DNA from: Desulfobacteraceae bacterium
Lineage (GTDB): Bacteria > Desulfobacterota > Desulfobacteria > Desulfobacterales > Desulfosalsimonadaceae
Length of the DNA: 42,600 nt
Direction of reading: 5' to 3'
Assembly (NCBI GenBank): GCA_011390465.1
Contig: JAABSH010000031.1
Span: 1-42,600, forward strand
Shown: positions 8,425-16,930 of the stretch, one piece after another
Layout of the letters: each line of letters begins with the position of its first letter
How positions within the stretch are numbered: position 1 is the stretch's first letter
Position numbers and translations under genes: made by a program
The notes under the pieces: generated by a model
Databases searched by the model: none
The model's input: only the letters and a program-made list of their open reading frames with translations
What the model was told of the DNA's origin: nothing

Positions 8425-8454
8425 CCCGATCCCGATCCCGATCCCGATAGCGAT
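8425..8454. repeat. Short hexanucleotide tandem repeat (CCCGAT)
   Basis: Four perfect CCCGAT units at 8425-8448 are followed by a related AGCGAT unit (8449-8454). The array lies just after the stop of the restriction-modification gene and before the cytochrome gene. A preceding ATCGGG at about 8414 can pair with the units. A 64-codon open frame runs through it but encodes only a Pro-Ile repeat and is not credible as a gene. Confidence 0.7.
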
Positions 8455-8646
8455 AGCGGAAACACTTTCAAAAGATTATGCAAAACCGGGCCGGGTGGGC
8501 GCCGACGGATGTGGCCGGCGTGTTTTTGTGTGGTTTTTATTGACATCCACCATAATTGCTGGTAATCCACACATGAACCAAACAATACATTAAATCACAC
8601 GGTTTATAAAAATTTAACTTTGCAATCACAAGGAGGATGAGTGAAC

Positions 8647-9102
8647 ATGAAGGGCAAACATCTTTTGTTATTACTGGCGCTTGCGGGAATGGTCGTGCTC
8701 TTTTTCGGCGCATCCATCAACGCGGAAGAATGTGCGGATGACGGCGTTATTGAAATGAAAAACACCGAAGCATTTGACAGCCATCGCATGGGTATTGTCA
8801 TGTTCGGTCACAAACAACATTACACTGCCGCGCCGGACGGATACGGCATTGCCTGCGGCGAATGCCATCATGATGACAGCGGCCAGCCCCTTGAACTGAA
8901 AGAAGGCGATACGGTTCAGAGTTGCTTTGAATGCCATGACCAGCCCGGTAATGCCAGAAAACCGGCAGACATGGACCGGGAAGAATGGGAAACCGCAAAA
9001 CTGGATTATTACAAAGAAGCGCTGCATGCCAACTGCATTGACTGCCATAAAGAAGGCGGCGCGGGTCCGGTCAAATGCGCGGACTGCCATCCCAGACCGT
9101 AA
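8647..9102 (+). CDS. Periplasmic tetrahaem cytochrome c3-type protein
   Basis: A 151-residue exported cytochrome. Residues 1-27 form a signal peptide with a hydrophobic core and probable cleavage after SINA. Four CxxCH haem-binding motifs are at residues 70-74, 93-97, 130-134 and 144-148, and the FGHKQH segment (53-58) offers distal His ligands as in class III cytochromes c. Such proteins carry electrons between hydrogenases or formate dehydrogenases and membrane complexes in sulfate reducers. GGAGG at 8632-8636 lies ten bases before the ATG at 8647 and only four before an in-frame GTG at 8641, so the ATG is preferred. It is convergent with the dsr cluster and ends at a strong terminator. Its redox partner is not shown by the context. 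Confidence 0.92.
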   Translation: MKGKHLLLLLALAGMVVLFFGASINAEECADDGVIEMKNTEAFDSHRMGIVMFGHKQHYTAAPDGYGIACGECHHDDSGQPLELKEGDTVQSCFECHDQPGNARKPADMDREEWETAKLDYYKEALHANCIDCHKEGGAGPVKCADCHPRP

Positions 9103-9149
9103 AAAAAAACCGGCATCACCCTCATAGGGGGTAGATCGGATTAAAATTT

Positions 9150-9192
9150 AAAACCGGGTATGTTTGTTTACCAAACATACCCGGTTTTTTTT
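9150..9192. terminator. Strong bidirectional intrinsic terminator
   Basis: A perfect 17-bp stem (9150-9166 with 9172-9188) with a five-base loop is followed by a T-run to 9192. On the minus strand the same stem is followed by TTTTAAATTTTAA. It sits between the convergent cytochrome gene and cbiA/dsrN, so it probably ends both transcripts. Confidence 0.93.
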
Positions 9193-9221
9193 GTCTTTGC
9201 ATTCATTTCTGCTGTCTTCAG

Positions 9222-9284
9222 CCTTATACCTTACACCTTATACCTTACACCTTACACCTTATGCCTTAAACCTTATACCTTCCC
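9222..9284 (-). repeat. Heptanucleotide tandem array 2 (CCTTAYA), overlapping the cbiA stop
   Basis: Nine 7-base units occupy 9222-9284: CCTTATA, CCTTACA, CCTTATA, CCTTACA twice, then CCTTATG, CCTTAAA, CCTTATA and CCTTCCC. On the minus strand, the coding strand of cbiA, the unit reads AAGGTGT or AAGGTAT. The cbiA stop codon at 9266-9268 lies inside the array, so the final residues of that protein (about KVGRYKV) are encoded by repeat units. Confidence 0.85.
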
Positions 9285-10741
9285 ACCTTCCGGGCCAGCC
9301 CCACCAGCGTTTCCGCCCAACGGGGAACGCCCAGGGCATGAATATGGGTGTAAGTGGCAAAAACATTTTTTACGGAGATACCATCCCGGCCATTCAAAAT
9401 CCCACGGCCTTTTTCCATAGCAAAAACCATGTCCTCGTCCCTGCCCCGCCATTCCAGCACTTTGGAGTAATGGAATTCATGGCCTTTTAAAACCGCGCCA
9501 ACAGGATAAAAAGGATTCGGGCGGTCCACTCCGGCAATGGTATATCCGTGGCCCTGGGGCTTTTTGGATGAAAATCCGAACACAATGGGCAGCACACCGG
9601 TCATGGGATAGGTCTGATCCAGCACCAGGGATTCGCCCAGATACATGAGGCCGCCGCATTCCGCATAAATGGGCAGTCCGCTGTCCGCTGCGGCTTTTAC
9701 CCTGTTGCGGAAACTTTCATTGGCAGCAAGTTCTTTTGCGTGGGTTTCCGGAAATCCGCCGCCGATATAAAGAGCGTCAATCTCCGGAAGGCTGGCATCG
9801 GTCAACGGACTGATATCCGTCAAAATGGCGCCGGCCTTTTCCAGGGCTTCCAGATTATCCGGATAATAAAACTGAAACGCGGAATCCCGGATAACACCGA
9901 TGCGCACGGGCGGATCCGGAAACTGTTCCGGAAATTGATTCAAAGATTCTGTTTTTTCGTTAAAATGAAACGACGGGGTTTTAACATGATGACCGGTACA
10001 TGAAAACGGCCGGTTTTCAGCGGTTTTGGCAATACGCAGCACCTCATCCAGATTTACATGAGATTTCACAACCGTTGCGGCAGTGGAAATGGAGGCGTTG
10101 GCCCATCCATGCTCTGGCGTGGGAATCAGTCCCATGTGACGCTCGGGAAAATCCCTGGATTTCAGTTTGGGAATGGCACCGATCACCGGAATGCCGCAGT
10201 GGGTTTCAATGCTTTTTCGCAGAATGGTTTCATGGCGCAGGCCAGCCACCCGGTTTAAAATCACGGCTTTTATCTGGACGGCCGGATCAAAATGCAGGCA
10301 TCCCAGCACGACCGCAGCCATGGTCCGGGTGCTTTTGGTCACATCCAGACACAAAATCACCGGCGTATTTAACAGTTTGGCCAAAGATGCTGTGCTGGTG
10401 GTGCCGTCCACATCCAGACCATCATAGAGGCCCCGGTTCCCCTCAATAACAGCAATATCGTTTTTGCAAGACGAATGGGAGCGGGTGTGGGTAAGAAATG
10501 ACTGGCAGACAAGCGAATCATCCGCCATAAAGGTGTCCAGATTATAACAGGGCCAGCCGGCCGCCATGGCCAGCCAGCCCGCGTCTATATAATCAGGACC
10601 TTTTTTGAAAGGAACTACTTTTTTTCCAGAATCACACAATGCGGCAATGATGCCGATAGAAACAACCGTTTTTCCGGAACCTCCCCGCAAGGCGGCAATC
10701 AGCGTTCTGGGGATCTCGATCGGATCATCATCTTCCGGCAT
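9266..10741 (-). CDS. cbiA: Cobyrinate a,c-diamide synthase family amidase (CbiA/DsrN-like)
   Basis: A 491-residue glutamine-dependent amidase. The N-terminal domain has the ATP-binding loop GGSGKT (20-25) and the CbiA/CobB stretch FKKGPDYID (46-53). The C-terminal class I glutaminase-like domain has the nucleophile Cys362 in YAECGGLMYLG and a His in the THIHALG segment near residue 467. The family amidates carboxylates of cobyrinate; the homologue encoded in dsr operons, DsrN, is thought to amidate siroheme for dissimilatory sulfite reductase. Its place 67 bases after dsrD, same strand, favours the DsrN role, and no other cobalamin gene is nearby. That role is inference. The last codons lie in a heptamer repeat array. 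Confidence 0.9.
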   Translation of the reverse strand: MPEDDDPIEIPRTLIAALRGGSGKTVVSIGIIAALCDSGKKVVPFKKGPDYIDAGWLAMAAGWPCYNLDTFMADDSLVCQSFLTHTRSHSSCKNDIAVIEGNRGLYDGLDVDGTTSTASLAKLLNTPVILCLDVTKSTRTMAAVVLGCLHFDPAVQIKAVILNRVAGLRHETILRKSIETHCGIPVIGAIPKLKSRDFPERHMGLIPTPEHGWANASISTAATVVKSHVNLDEVLRIAKTAENRPFSCTGHHVKTPSFHFNEKTESLNQFPEQFPDPPVRIGVIRDSAFQFYYPDNLEALEKAGAILTDISPLTDASLPEIDALYIGGGFPETHAKELAANESFRNRVKAAADSGLPIYAECGGLMYLGESLVLDQTYPMTGVLPIVFGFSSKKPQGHGYTIAGVDRPNPFYPVGAVLKGHEFHYSKVLEWRGRDEDMVFAMEKGRGILNGRDGISVKNVFATYTHIHALGVPRWAETLVGLARKVGRYKV

Positions 10742-10808
10742 TATCGCAACAGCTTTAAAAAACCACTAAAAAAAATCATCAGTAGAAAATATTCAACACG
10801 ATATCAGT

Positions 10809-11048
10809 TTAATCTTCGTGCTCTGCCGCTGCCTGTTTTCCTGCGCCCTGAAGGCCGTACATGGTGGTGCTGCCGGAAGACCAGTAAACCAGGGTGCCGT
10901 CTTCCACCAGTTTGTTTATCAATTTTTTGGCTTCTCTGGGCTTTAATTCCAAAATGCCGCTTAAATCATTGAAATAAAATTTTGATTTGGTTTTGGCTTT
11001 TTTGTTCAACGCTTCAACTATTTTGTCTCTTGCCTCATCTAATTCCAT
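10809..11048 (-). CDS. dsrD: DsrD, dissimilatory sulfite reductase-associated winged-helix protein
   Basis: A 79-residue protein matching the small DsrD family found beside dsrAB in sulfate reducers. The fold is a winged helix; the stretch SKFYFNDLSG and the conserved LKPREAKKLINKLV helix fit it, as does GTLVYWSSGSTTMYGL, the wing region. DsrD has been reported to activate DsrAB rather than to bind DNA. It lies downstream of dsrB in the same direction, separated by 66 bases that contain a perfect 34-bp palindrome. AAAGGA precedes the ATG. Its presence marks the cluster as that of a sulfate reducer and not of a sulfur oxidiser. Confidence 0.97.
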   Translation of the reverse strand: MELDEARDKIVEALNKKAKTKSKFYFNDLSGILELKPREAKKLINKLVEDGTLVYWSSGSTTMYGLQGAGKQAAAEHED

Positions 11049-11067
11049 ATTTGTATCCTTTGTATAG

Positions 11068-11101
11068 TTGTTTCCCGGGATAAATTTATCCCGGGAAACA
11101 A
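11068..11101. repeat. Perfect 34-bp palindrome between dsrB and dsrD
   Basis: The 17 bases 11068-11084 are exactly reverse-complementary to 11085-11101, with core CCCGGG in each arm and an AT centre (ATAAATTTAT). In the dsr transcript this would fold into a very stable hairpin directly after the dsrB stop and about 20 bases before dsrD. On the minus strand no U-run follows (AACTATAC), so it looks more like a partial terminator or an mRNA 3'-end stabiliser than a full terminator. Confidence 0.9.
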
Positions 11102-11114
11102 ACAGGTGAGCATA

Positions 11115-12263
11115 TTAGAATTTGAAATTCGAGGTCTGGCGCCAGGTATAGTATGCCGGATCACGGAAATCATCGATCAGATGATGGGTAAATTCCAGAC
11201 CGGTTTTGGAGAAAAATCTTTCCCATCCGATCCGTTCGGCCCATTCGCCCAGCCGTTCATATTTTCTGGCATCTGCGGCATAGGCTTCGATAATTTTCTT
11301 GATCGTATCCGTCATGGTCGGCCATCTCGGCATTTCGTTCGGGATAAAAGCGACAACAACTTTGGAGAACTTGGGTGCGGAGATCCGGTTGGATACTTTA
11401 CCGCCGACCATCAGCACAATACCGTCCCCTTCTTTGTCTGCCAGGGGCAGAGACGGGCACATGGTGTAGCAGTTACCGCAGAACATGCAGCGGTTTCTGT
11501 TAACTTCAATACTGTTGACGGTATTGCCGTCTTCCATTTCCACTTTTTTCGGTTTCAGCGCGGCGGTCGGACAAGCGGCAATGGCCAGGGGCACTTCGCA
11601 CATTTTGTCCAGATACGCGTGATCCACCATGGGCGGTTTTCTGTGATATCCAAGAATGGCGATATCAGAGCAATGCACCGCGCCGCACATGTTCAGGCAG
11701 CAGGCCATGGAAATCCGGAGATGGGCGGGCAGCCGCATGTTCTGGAAATCGGAAAACACTTCGTCCAGGGTCGCTTTTACGGTACCGGAAGCATCCGTTG
11801 CCGGGGTATGGCAGTGAATCCAGCCCTGGGTATGAACGATGTTGGTAATACCCGCGCCGGTGCCGCCGATGGGGAACTTGAAAGAACCGCCGTCAAATTT
11901 GCGGCTTTCAAGATCTTTGACCAGCGGATCCAGTTTGTCTTTGCTGTCGACCATGAATTCAATGTTGTTACGGGTGGTGAACCGCAGATGACCGTCACAA
12001 TGTTTGTCCGCGATTTCGCAGATTTCGCGAATCAGGGTAACAGACATGAGCCGGGCACCGCCGACACGGACCGTGTAGACTTCATCGCCGGTTTCGGAAA
12101 CATGAACCAGAACACCGGGTTTCAGAATGTCATGATACAGCCATTTGCCTTTGTTCTTTTTGATTACTTCCGGATAAAACTGTTCAAAATGCTGTGGCCC
12201 AATGTCGGTGATCCGATTTTCCATGGGCTTGTCTGGATTATAACCAGAGGATATAAAAGCCAT
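11115..12263 (-). CDS. dsrB: Dissimilatory sulfite reductase beta subunit DsrB
   Basis: DsrB pairs with DsrA in the cytoplasmic alpha2beta2 enzyme that reduces sulfite in sulfate respiration, handing sulfur to DsrC. The start is set at the ATG at 12263 ([10 protein letters not shown]), the family-standard N-terminus with GGAGG at a good distance, giving 382 residues; a GTG nine bases upstream is less likely. The sirohaem/[4Fe-4S] cysteines are Cys151 and the CCLNMC block (188, 189, 193). A ferredoxin domain follows with Cys231 and Cys259-262-265-269. It starts 14 bases after dsrA ends, so translation is probably coupled. No frameshift or missing key residue is seen. Confidence 0.99.
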   Translation of the reverse strand: MAFISSGYNPDKPMENRITDIGPQHFEQFYPEVIKKNKGKWLYHDILKPGVLVHVSETGDEVYTVRVGGARLMSVTLIREICEIADKHCDGHLRFTTRNNIEFMVDSKDKLDPLVKDLESRKFDGGSFKFPIGGTGAGITNIVHTQGWIHCHTPATDASGTVKATLDEVFSDFQNMRLPAHLRISMACCLNMCGAVHCSDIAILGYHRKPPMVDHAYLDKMCEVPLAIAACPTAALKPKKVEMEDGNTVNSIEVNRNRCMFCGNCYTMCPSLPLADKEGDGIVLMVGGKVSNRISAPKFSKVVVAFIPNEMPRWPTMTDTIKKIIEAYAADARKYERLGEWAERIGWERFFSKTGLEFTHHLIDDFRDPAYYTWRQTSNFKF

Positions 12264-12277
12264 TTTTTGCACTCCTC

Positions 12278-13597
12278 CTATCTCTTGTGGTGTTTTCTGA
12301 ATTCGTTAATGTCACGGTCCCATCCGCCTTCCACTTCTTCTTCTTTCCAGAAGATGTAGGGATTGGTCCGCGGTTCCTGAACATGCTGCGGAACCGGTTG
12401 GATACCGGTGGCTTCCAGCAGTTTCTGGAAACCCTGACGTTTCATCAGTTCACCCAGACGTTCGCGGTTCTTGCCTTCTTCCATCCACCAATCCCAAATG
12501 GCTTCGATCACATCTTTAATGGCCTGGTAATCGTCATCTTTGTTGACTTCGATGAACGGTACCAAAAGAGATCCCATCTGGGCGCCGTCAAGGATCGGGG
12601 CCTTGGCACCGCAAAGGATCGAACAACCGGTTTCTTTACCCGGTCTCAGGGCACGGGGCATGACGTTGATGCAGTGCATGCAGCGGGTACATTCTTTATT
12701 GTTGATGAACAGTTTGCCGTCTTCATATTTCATGCATTCGGTGGGGCAGCGGTCAACCACTTCCTTCTGAATGTCAAAGGGGCCCCAGTCACGACCGGCA
12801 TGAGCGCCGGCGTTGGGTTTGAAATCACCGGCAACATATCCGGCAACCGCGTCCTGGTCAATGCGGATGTCATCTTTCCAGGTACCGATAAAAGACATGT
12901 CAGAACGGGCAATGGAGGCCACGCAGCAGTTCGGGCAGCCGTCAAATTTGAATTTGAATTTGTACGGGAATGCCGGACGGTGCAACTCATCCTGGTACTC
13001 GTTGGTCAGGTGGTGACACAGATCCTGGGTATCATAGCAGGCATATTCGCAGCGGGCCTGTCCGATACAGTCGGCCGGGGTTCTCAGGTTGGAACCGGAG
13101 CCGCCCAGATCCTGGTTGAAGTTATGGGTCAGTTCATAAAAAATTTCTTCCAGCTGGGGGGTGGTGGTGCCGAGGAAAATAATGTCCCCTGTGGAACCGT
13201 GCATGTTGGTCAGGCCGGAGCCCCGGAATTCCCACAGATCGCACAATTTTTTAAGAAAATCGGTTTTGTAGAACTTCCCGGCCGGCTGGTTGACGCGCAG
13301 GGTGTGAAAATGCGCAACCCCGGGGAATGTTTCCGGCTGGTCACAATACCGGCCGATAACGCCGCCGCCGTAACCGAATACACCGACGATGCCGCCGTGT
13401 TTCCAGTGGGTGGTGCCGTCTACGTAAGAAAGCTCCAGCACGCCCAGCAGGTCTTCGACAACATCCTGAGGAATCTGGTATTCTACATTCTTTTCATTCT
13501 TTGCCCTTGCTGCAGCTTCCTGTTTCATGTCGGAAACAAAGCTTGGCCACGGACCACTTTCAAGCTGATCCAGCAAAGGGGTTTCGTGTTTTGCCAT
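12278..13597 (-). CDS. dsrA: Dissimilatory sulfite reductase alpha subunit DsrA
   Basis: DsrA is the catalytic sirohaem subunit of dissimilatory sulfite reductase. The 439-residue product starts with the family-standard [11 protein letters not shown]; two ATGs lie in tandem (13600 and 13597) and the second is better placed after GGGAGG. The sirohaem-linked [4Fe-4S] cluster ligands appear as Cys177-x5-Cys183 and Cys221-x3-Cys225. The inserted ferredoxin domain has Cys284, Cys288 and the run Cys303-306-309. It is the first dsr gene of the cluster; about 300 bases of non-coding DNA lie upstream. The sequence is the typical reductive bacterial type, found together with dsrD. Confidence 0.99.
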   Translation of the reverse strand: MAKHETPLLDQLESGPWPSFVSDMKQEAAARAKNEKNVEYQIPQDVVEDLLGVLELSYVDGTTHWKHGGIVGVFGYGGGVIGRYCDQPETFPGVAHFHTLRVNQPAGKFYKTDFLKKLCDLWEFRGSGLTNMHGSTGDIIFLGTTTPQLEEIFYELTHNFNQDLGGSGSNLRTPADCIGQARCEYACYDTQDLCHHLTNEYQDELHRPAFPYKFKFKFDGCPNCCVASIARSDMSFIGTWKDDIRIDQDAVAGYVAGDFKPNAGAHAGRDWGPFDIQKEVVDRCPTECMKYEDGKLFINNKECTRCMHCINVMPRALRPGKETGCSILCGAKAPILDGAQMGSLLVPFIEVNKDDDYQAIKDVIEAIWDWWMEEGKNRERLGELMKRQGFQKLLEATGIQPVPQHVQEPRTNPYIFWKEEEVEGGWDRDINEFRKHHKR

Positions 13598-13901
13598 CAT
13601 TACCTCCCTTTCGTTAAAATTTTACCATCTATTTTGGCACATTAAATCACAAACTGACATTAACAATTTGCCGTTTTTTCCTGTTTACTGATTGTCAAAC
13701 TAAAGCCAGCCATACAGCCTGACACCTTCAGCTGAATATCTTAAATTTCAGCTCTGCTTTAAGAATAAAGTGAATTTATAGATTTAATCCCCGAGGTTGT
13801 CAATAAAAAAAGGTACCCCGGCCAGGGTATCCATTTTCTTTGCCGTCAGAATTCGACTTTTTACGAGAACACCATTATTGCCTGCTTTGCAGCAGGTGAA
13901 T
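13598..13901. other. Leader region upstream of dsrA
   Basis: This 304-base AT-rich stretch separates the TPR gene from dsrA and presumably holds the dsr promoter. On the minus strand TTGTTA followed 16 bases later by TAATGT is a possible promoter near 13630-13670, and a separate TTGACA lies further upstream near 13695, without a good -10 partner. No convincing operator palindrome or terminator was found. Most of the region, especially 13740-13900, has no recognisable feature. Confidence 0.35.
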
Positions 13902-14525
13902 TTACTTCCGGTACCGGTCAATTTCGTCTCTTATCTCCGGAGCCACATCATAACCCAGGGCCAATGCCTTGTCACAATGGGTCACTGCCAGATCATGGGC
14001 TTCTTTTTCCAGGTAGCAGATGGTCAGGTTATTGTGCGCAATGGCAAAATCCGCTTCTATTTCCAGAACTTTTAAATTGGTTTCAATGCTTTTGTCCACC
14101 ATGCCCTTGAACAGATAGGCATTGGCCAGGGTGGCATAGGCCTGGATAAACATATTGTTGAAATTCACTGCTTTTTCAAGGGATGTAATGGCTTTGTCAA
14201 TATCCCCTTTCTGGAAATGGACAAATCCAATATTGCCATACCCTTCGGCAAACCGGGGCCGGGCATTGATGGCCGACTGATTGTACGCAAGACAGCCATC
14301 CAGATCTCCCCGCTGCAGACAGATGCCTCCCAGCTGGACATATGCTTCCGCAAGAGAAGGGCTGCACCGGATCGCTTCCTGAAATTCCCTTTCCGCTTCA
14401 TCAATGTTACGCTGGCTCAACAGTCCGGTGGCCAGGTTATAATGGCTCATGCCGCAGTCCGGGTTTCCCTGAATGGCCTCCCGCTGCTCCGCAATGTACT
14501 CTTCAAGTGTTTTCGTCTCTGTCAT
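13902..14525 (-). CDS. Tetratricopeptide-repeat protein
   Basis: A 207-residue soluble protein made almost wholly of TPR units. Five repeats can be followed from about residue 20 to 195, with the usual small-residue pattern, for example YNLATGLLSQRNIDEAEREF, AYVQLGGICLQRGDLDG and GYGNIGFVHFQKGDIDKA. There is no signal peptide or membrane span, so it probably acts in the cytoplasm as a protein-binding scaffold. It reads in the same direction as dsrA, 300 bases upstream, so a link with sulfite reductase is possible but not shown. No partner can be named from sequence. Confidence 0.85.
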   Translation of the reverse strand: MTETKTLEEYIAEQREAIQGNPDCGMSHYNLATGLLSQRNIDEAEREFQEAIRCSPSLAEAYVQLGGICLQRGDLDGCLAYNQSAINARPRFAEGYGNIGFVHFQKGDIDKAITSLEKAVNFNNMFIQAYATLANAYLFKGMVDKSIETNLKVLEIEADFAIAHNNLTICYLEKEAHDLAVTHCDKALALGYDVAPEIRDEIDRYRK

Positions 14526-14737
14526 ACCGCAGGGTTCCTTTATAATTTAAAATGTTGGATTTTTTAAAGAATTTATTATCTTCACAAACAGAATATTTCG
14601 CTAAAATAAGAAGGTATGGCCTGGATTGTCAAGGAAAAACCAAAGAAACACCCGGTGAATTGGGTTGTTGTGAAAGCCCTTCTAATAAAAAAGTTGAATG
14701 CCAGAACAAAATTCCCCCGCAGCCGGCGGCTTTTTGA

Positions 14738-14765
14738 TTGACAAGCAGCATTATTTTTTCATAAT
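14738..14765 (+). promoter_or_regulatory. Putative sigma-70-type promoter for the DapA-family gene
   Basis: TTGACA (14738-14743) is followed 16 bases later by CATAAT (14760-14765). The gene starts 53 bases downstream of the -10 box and is preceded by AGGAGG. Confidence 0.5.
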
Positions 14766-14817
14766 GTTTTAAAATTAAACAGGTTAATGGTATTTCAGAT
14801 ATTTTTCAGGAGGACTT

Positions 14818-15852
14818 ATGCAGGCTGGATGTTATACCGCACTCATCACCCCATTTACCGAAACATCCGTTGATTATGACGGCCTTGAACAGCTGGTGGA
14901 ATTTCAGGTTAAAAACGGCATCACCGGCATTCTGGCCGTGGGCACCACCGGTGAAAGCCCCACGCTCAACTGGGATGAACACAACCGGGTTATCAAAGAA
15001 GTTGCAAAAATTGTAAAAAACAAATGCGCCTGCATCGCGGGCACCGGCAGCAACAATACCGCGGAAACCCTTTTCGCCACCGGGCACGCGGCTGAGGCCG
15101 GGGCGGATGCCGTGCTGCTGGTGGATCCCTATTACAACGGCCCCAGTTCTTTAGAAATCCGAAAAGAATATGTAGCGCCCGTGGCCCGGCAGTTTCCAGA
15201 CATTACCGTGATCCCCTATGTGATTCCCGGGCGCACCGGGGCCCAGCTGCTGCCGGCGGACCTTGCCATTCTGGCGGAAACATTTGCAAATGTCAGGACC
15301 GTAAAAGAAGCCACCGGCAATCTGGACAACATGCGCATCACCCGGAAATGCTGCGGACCGGATTATACCATCCTGTCCGGGGATGACGGGTTGACCTTTG
15401 ATATGATGACAGATCCGGACATCAAGGGCGCAGGCGTCATTTCCGTGGTCTCCAATATTGCCCCCGGCGCGGTGACGGAAATGGTAAACCTGCTGGTGAA
15501 GGGAGATTCAGCGGCAGCAAAAGCCCGATTTAATGCCCTGTTGCCCCTTTTCAGCCTGGTAACCGTCAAGACCCGGGAAAAAACCCCTTATGGCGAAGTT
15601 GAATGCCGGGCCCGAAACCCGCTGGCCCTGAAAACCCTGATGAATATCCTCGGCATGCCTTCCGGCCCCTGCCGGCGGCCGTTGGGTAAAATGACCCGTG
15701 CCGGCATTGACAGGGTCCTCGGTGCGGTGCGGAAAACCCAGGCGGAAAACCCGGAAATTCTGGCGCCGGCCGCTGAATTTTTCAATGTGGATATTGATGC
15801 GCGAATCAACGATGATGCTTACTGGAAAGGGTTATCCTATTCGTCCTATTGA
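14818..15852 (+). CDS. dapA: Dihydrodipicolinate synthase family protein (DapA-like)
   Basis: DapA condenses pyruvate and aspartate semialdehyde in lysine and diaminopimelate synthesis. The (beta/alpha)8 family motifs are all present: GTTGESPTL (42-50), the Tyr134 and Arg139 of YVIPGRTG, and the Schiff-base Lys163 in VKEATGN. The Asn usually after the catalytic Tyr is Val here. The protein has 344 residues, about 50 more than usual, the excess being a C-terminal extension after residue 290. This leaves open a related aldolase or lyase function (N-acetylneuraminate lyase-type or oxo-acid aldolase). AGGAGG precedes the ATG. It appears to be a single-gene unit with its own promoter and terminator. 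Confidence 0.8.
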   Translation: MQAGCYTALITPFTETSVDYDGLEQLVEFQVKNGITGILAVGTTGESPTLNWDEHNRVIKEVAKIVKNKCACIAGTGSNNTAETLFATGHAAEAGADAVLLVDPYYNGPSSLEIRKEYVAPVARQFPDITVIPYVIPGRTGAQLLPADLAILAETFANVRTVKEATGNLDNMRITRKCCGPDYTILSGDDGLTFDMMTDPDIKGAGVISVVSNIAPGAVTEMVNLLVKGDSAAAKARFNALLPLFSLVTVKTREKTPYGEVECRARNPLALKTLMNILGMPSGPCRRPLGKMTRAGIDRVLGAVRKTQAENPEILAPAAEFFNVDIDARINDDAYWKGLSYSSY

Positions 15853-15905
15853 TATATCTTCTTGATAGCTTCTCTTTGACAGCTTCTTTTATTAACAAAA
15901 TATTT

Positions 15906-15957
15906 CACCCCAAAATCCCGGAAGGGCAAAACCGCTCCGGGGTTTTGGGGTGTTTTT
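15906..15957 (+). terminator. Intrinsic terminator after the DapA-family gene
   Basis: CACCCCAAAA (15906-15915) with CCCGGA pairs with TCCGGG and TTTTGGGGTG ending at 15952, with one unpaired base on each side, and a T-run follows. The stem is about 16 bp. Confidence 0.9.
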
Positions 15958-15983
15958 ATAAAAACCGGAAGAATCTGGTGTTT

Positions 15984-16790
15984 CTATGTTTTTTCCCGCC
16001 GCTGGGCTGCTTCCGTTTCATTGAGCGAAAACTCTCCTTCCTTGAACAGCAGCCATTTGAGCCACTTGAACGAAAACCGGAGCAGAGCAACTTCATCTTC
16101 GCGGATTTCCTCAACTGTTTTGGGATCAACATCGTAGAGTTTCAGAAATGAGCTTTCAAAGACAAAGCGTTTGAACCGGTCAATATCATAGCTTGCGGTA
16201 AAAAACATATTTTTTGTTTTCTCCGTGAGCCGGATATTTTTGGGGATAGACCGCTTGCGCACAATAAGTTCCATCCACTCCGCATTGATCTCATCATACA
16301 CATCCACGCCCTGGTCCCTGCGCCATTCTTTGACCGTCCATTCCTGATCTTCCTCAAATCCCTTGCAATGGGGCTCGTTGATCATAATATAAAACCCCTC
16401 TTCCTGCTGTTCCTTGTAGCTCAGCGACGCCACACCCAGAGGATAGTAGCGGCAGGTGGTGGGCCGGTCCGTATAAATCAGACAGCCGTCATCGCGCACA
16501 AAGGGGCAGGATTGCTGCTCATCATCCAGCAGTTTCAGCGTGACCACCGGCAGATCGGTTTTTTCCAGCAGTTCCGGCTTGGTGTACACGGCCAAAAATT
16601 CTTCAGATGAAATCTGCATCCGGTTTTTCATCCGCACAATGTCATAGGGGGTGAGCATGATATTGATGCCCCGGCAACACTGCGTAAAACAGGACACCCC
16701 TTTGTGACATTTAAATTTAAACCGGCTGTTTTCATCCAGCTGAATCGGCGGTATATTGGCTTTATCATTATTTTCAGTTGCTTGTGTCAA
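15984..16790 (-). CDS. YkgJ-family cysteine-cluster protein (copy 1)
   Basis: A 268-residue protein with the YkgJ-type pattern of cysteines thought to bind a metal or Fe-S centre. Near the N-terminus lie Cys28, Cys34 and the pair Cys38-Cys39 (CFTQCC); then CPFVRDDGC, RPTTCRYYPL and EPHCKGF supply further cysteines. The C-terminal half is charged and has no cysteine. The start is a TTG at 16790, supported by AAAAGGAG seven bases upstream. It is a paralogue of the protein at 17821-18555; both share the order LTPYD, LPVVTL, CPFV, RPxxCRxYPL, EPHCxGF. Function is unknown; related proteins are proposed to handle metals. Confidence 0.85.
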   Translation of the reverse strand: MTQATENNDKANIPPIQLDENSRFKFKCHKGVSCFTQCCRGINIMLTPYDIVRMKNRMQISSEEFLAVYTKPELLEKTDLPVVTLKLLDDEQQSCPFVRDDGCLIYTDRPTTCRYYPLGVASLSYKEQQEEGFYIMINEPHCKGFEEDQEWTVKEWRRDQGVDVYDEINAEWMELIVRKRSIPKNIRLTEKTKNMFFTASYDIDRFKRFVFESSFLKLYDVDPKTVEEIREDEVALLRFSFKWLKWLLFKEGEFSLNETEAAQRREKT

Positions 16791-16930
16791 AATACAACTC
16801 CTTTTGTAAATGTATTCAAATTTAATCCTGTCACTTAAAAACCCCTATCTTTATCAGGCCCGGGTGTCAAATCAACAGTTATTTACAAAATACCCAATCA
16901 CAGAGATTTCAGACGTCCGGTCCTCCTGTT

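Noticed and set aside
8399-8593. 64-codon frame overlapping the restriction-modification stop by ATGA
   Set aside because: Its sequence is generated by the CCCGAT repeat and it has no conserved motif.
9222-9284. CRISPR array
   Set aside because: The repeats are seven bases long without spacers, and no cas genes are present.
11106-13645. Long plus-strand open frames opposite dsrA and dsrB
   Set aside because: They are antisense shadows of strongly conserved dsr genes and have the Gly/His/Phe-rich composition usual for such shadows.
14552-14737. 61-codon plus-strand frame with four cysteines
   Set aside because: It has no ribosome-binding site, ends in a T-rich hairpin-like stretch and matches no family that I know; chance in an AT-rich gap is as likely.
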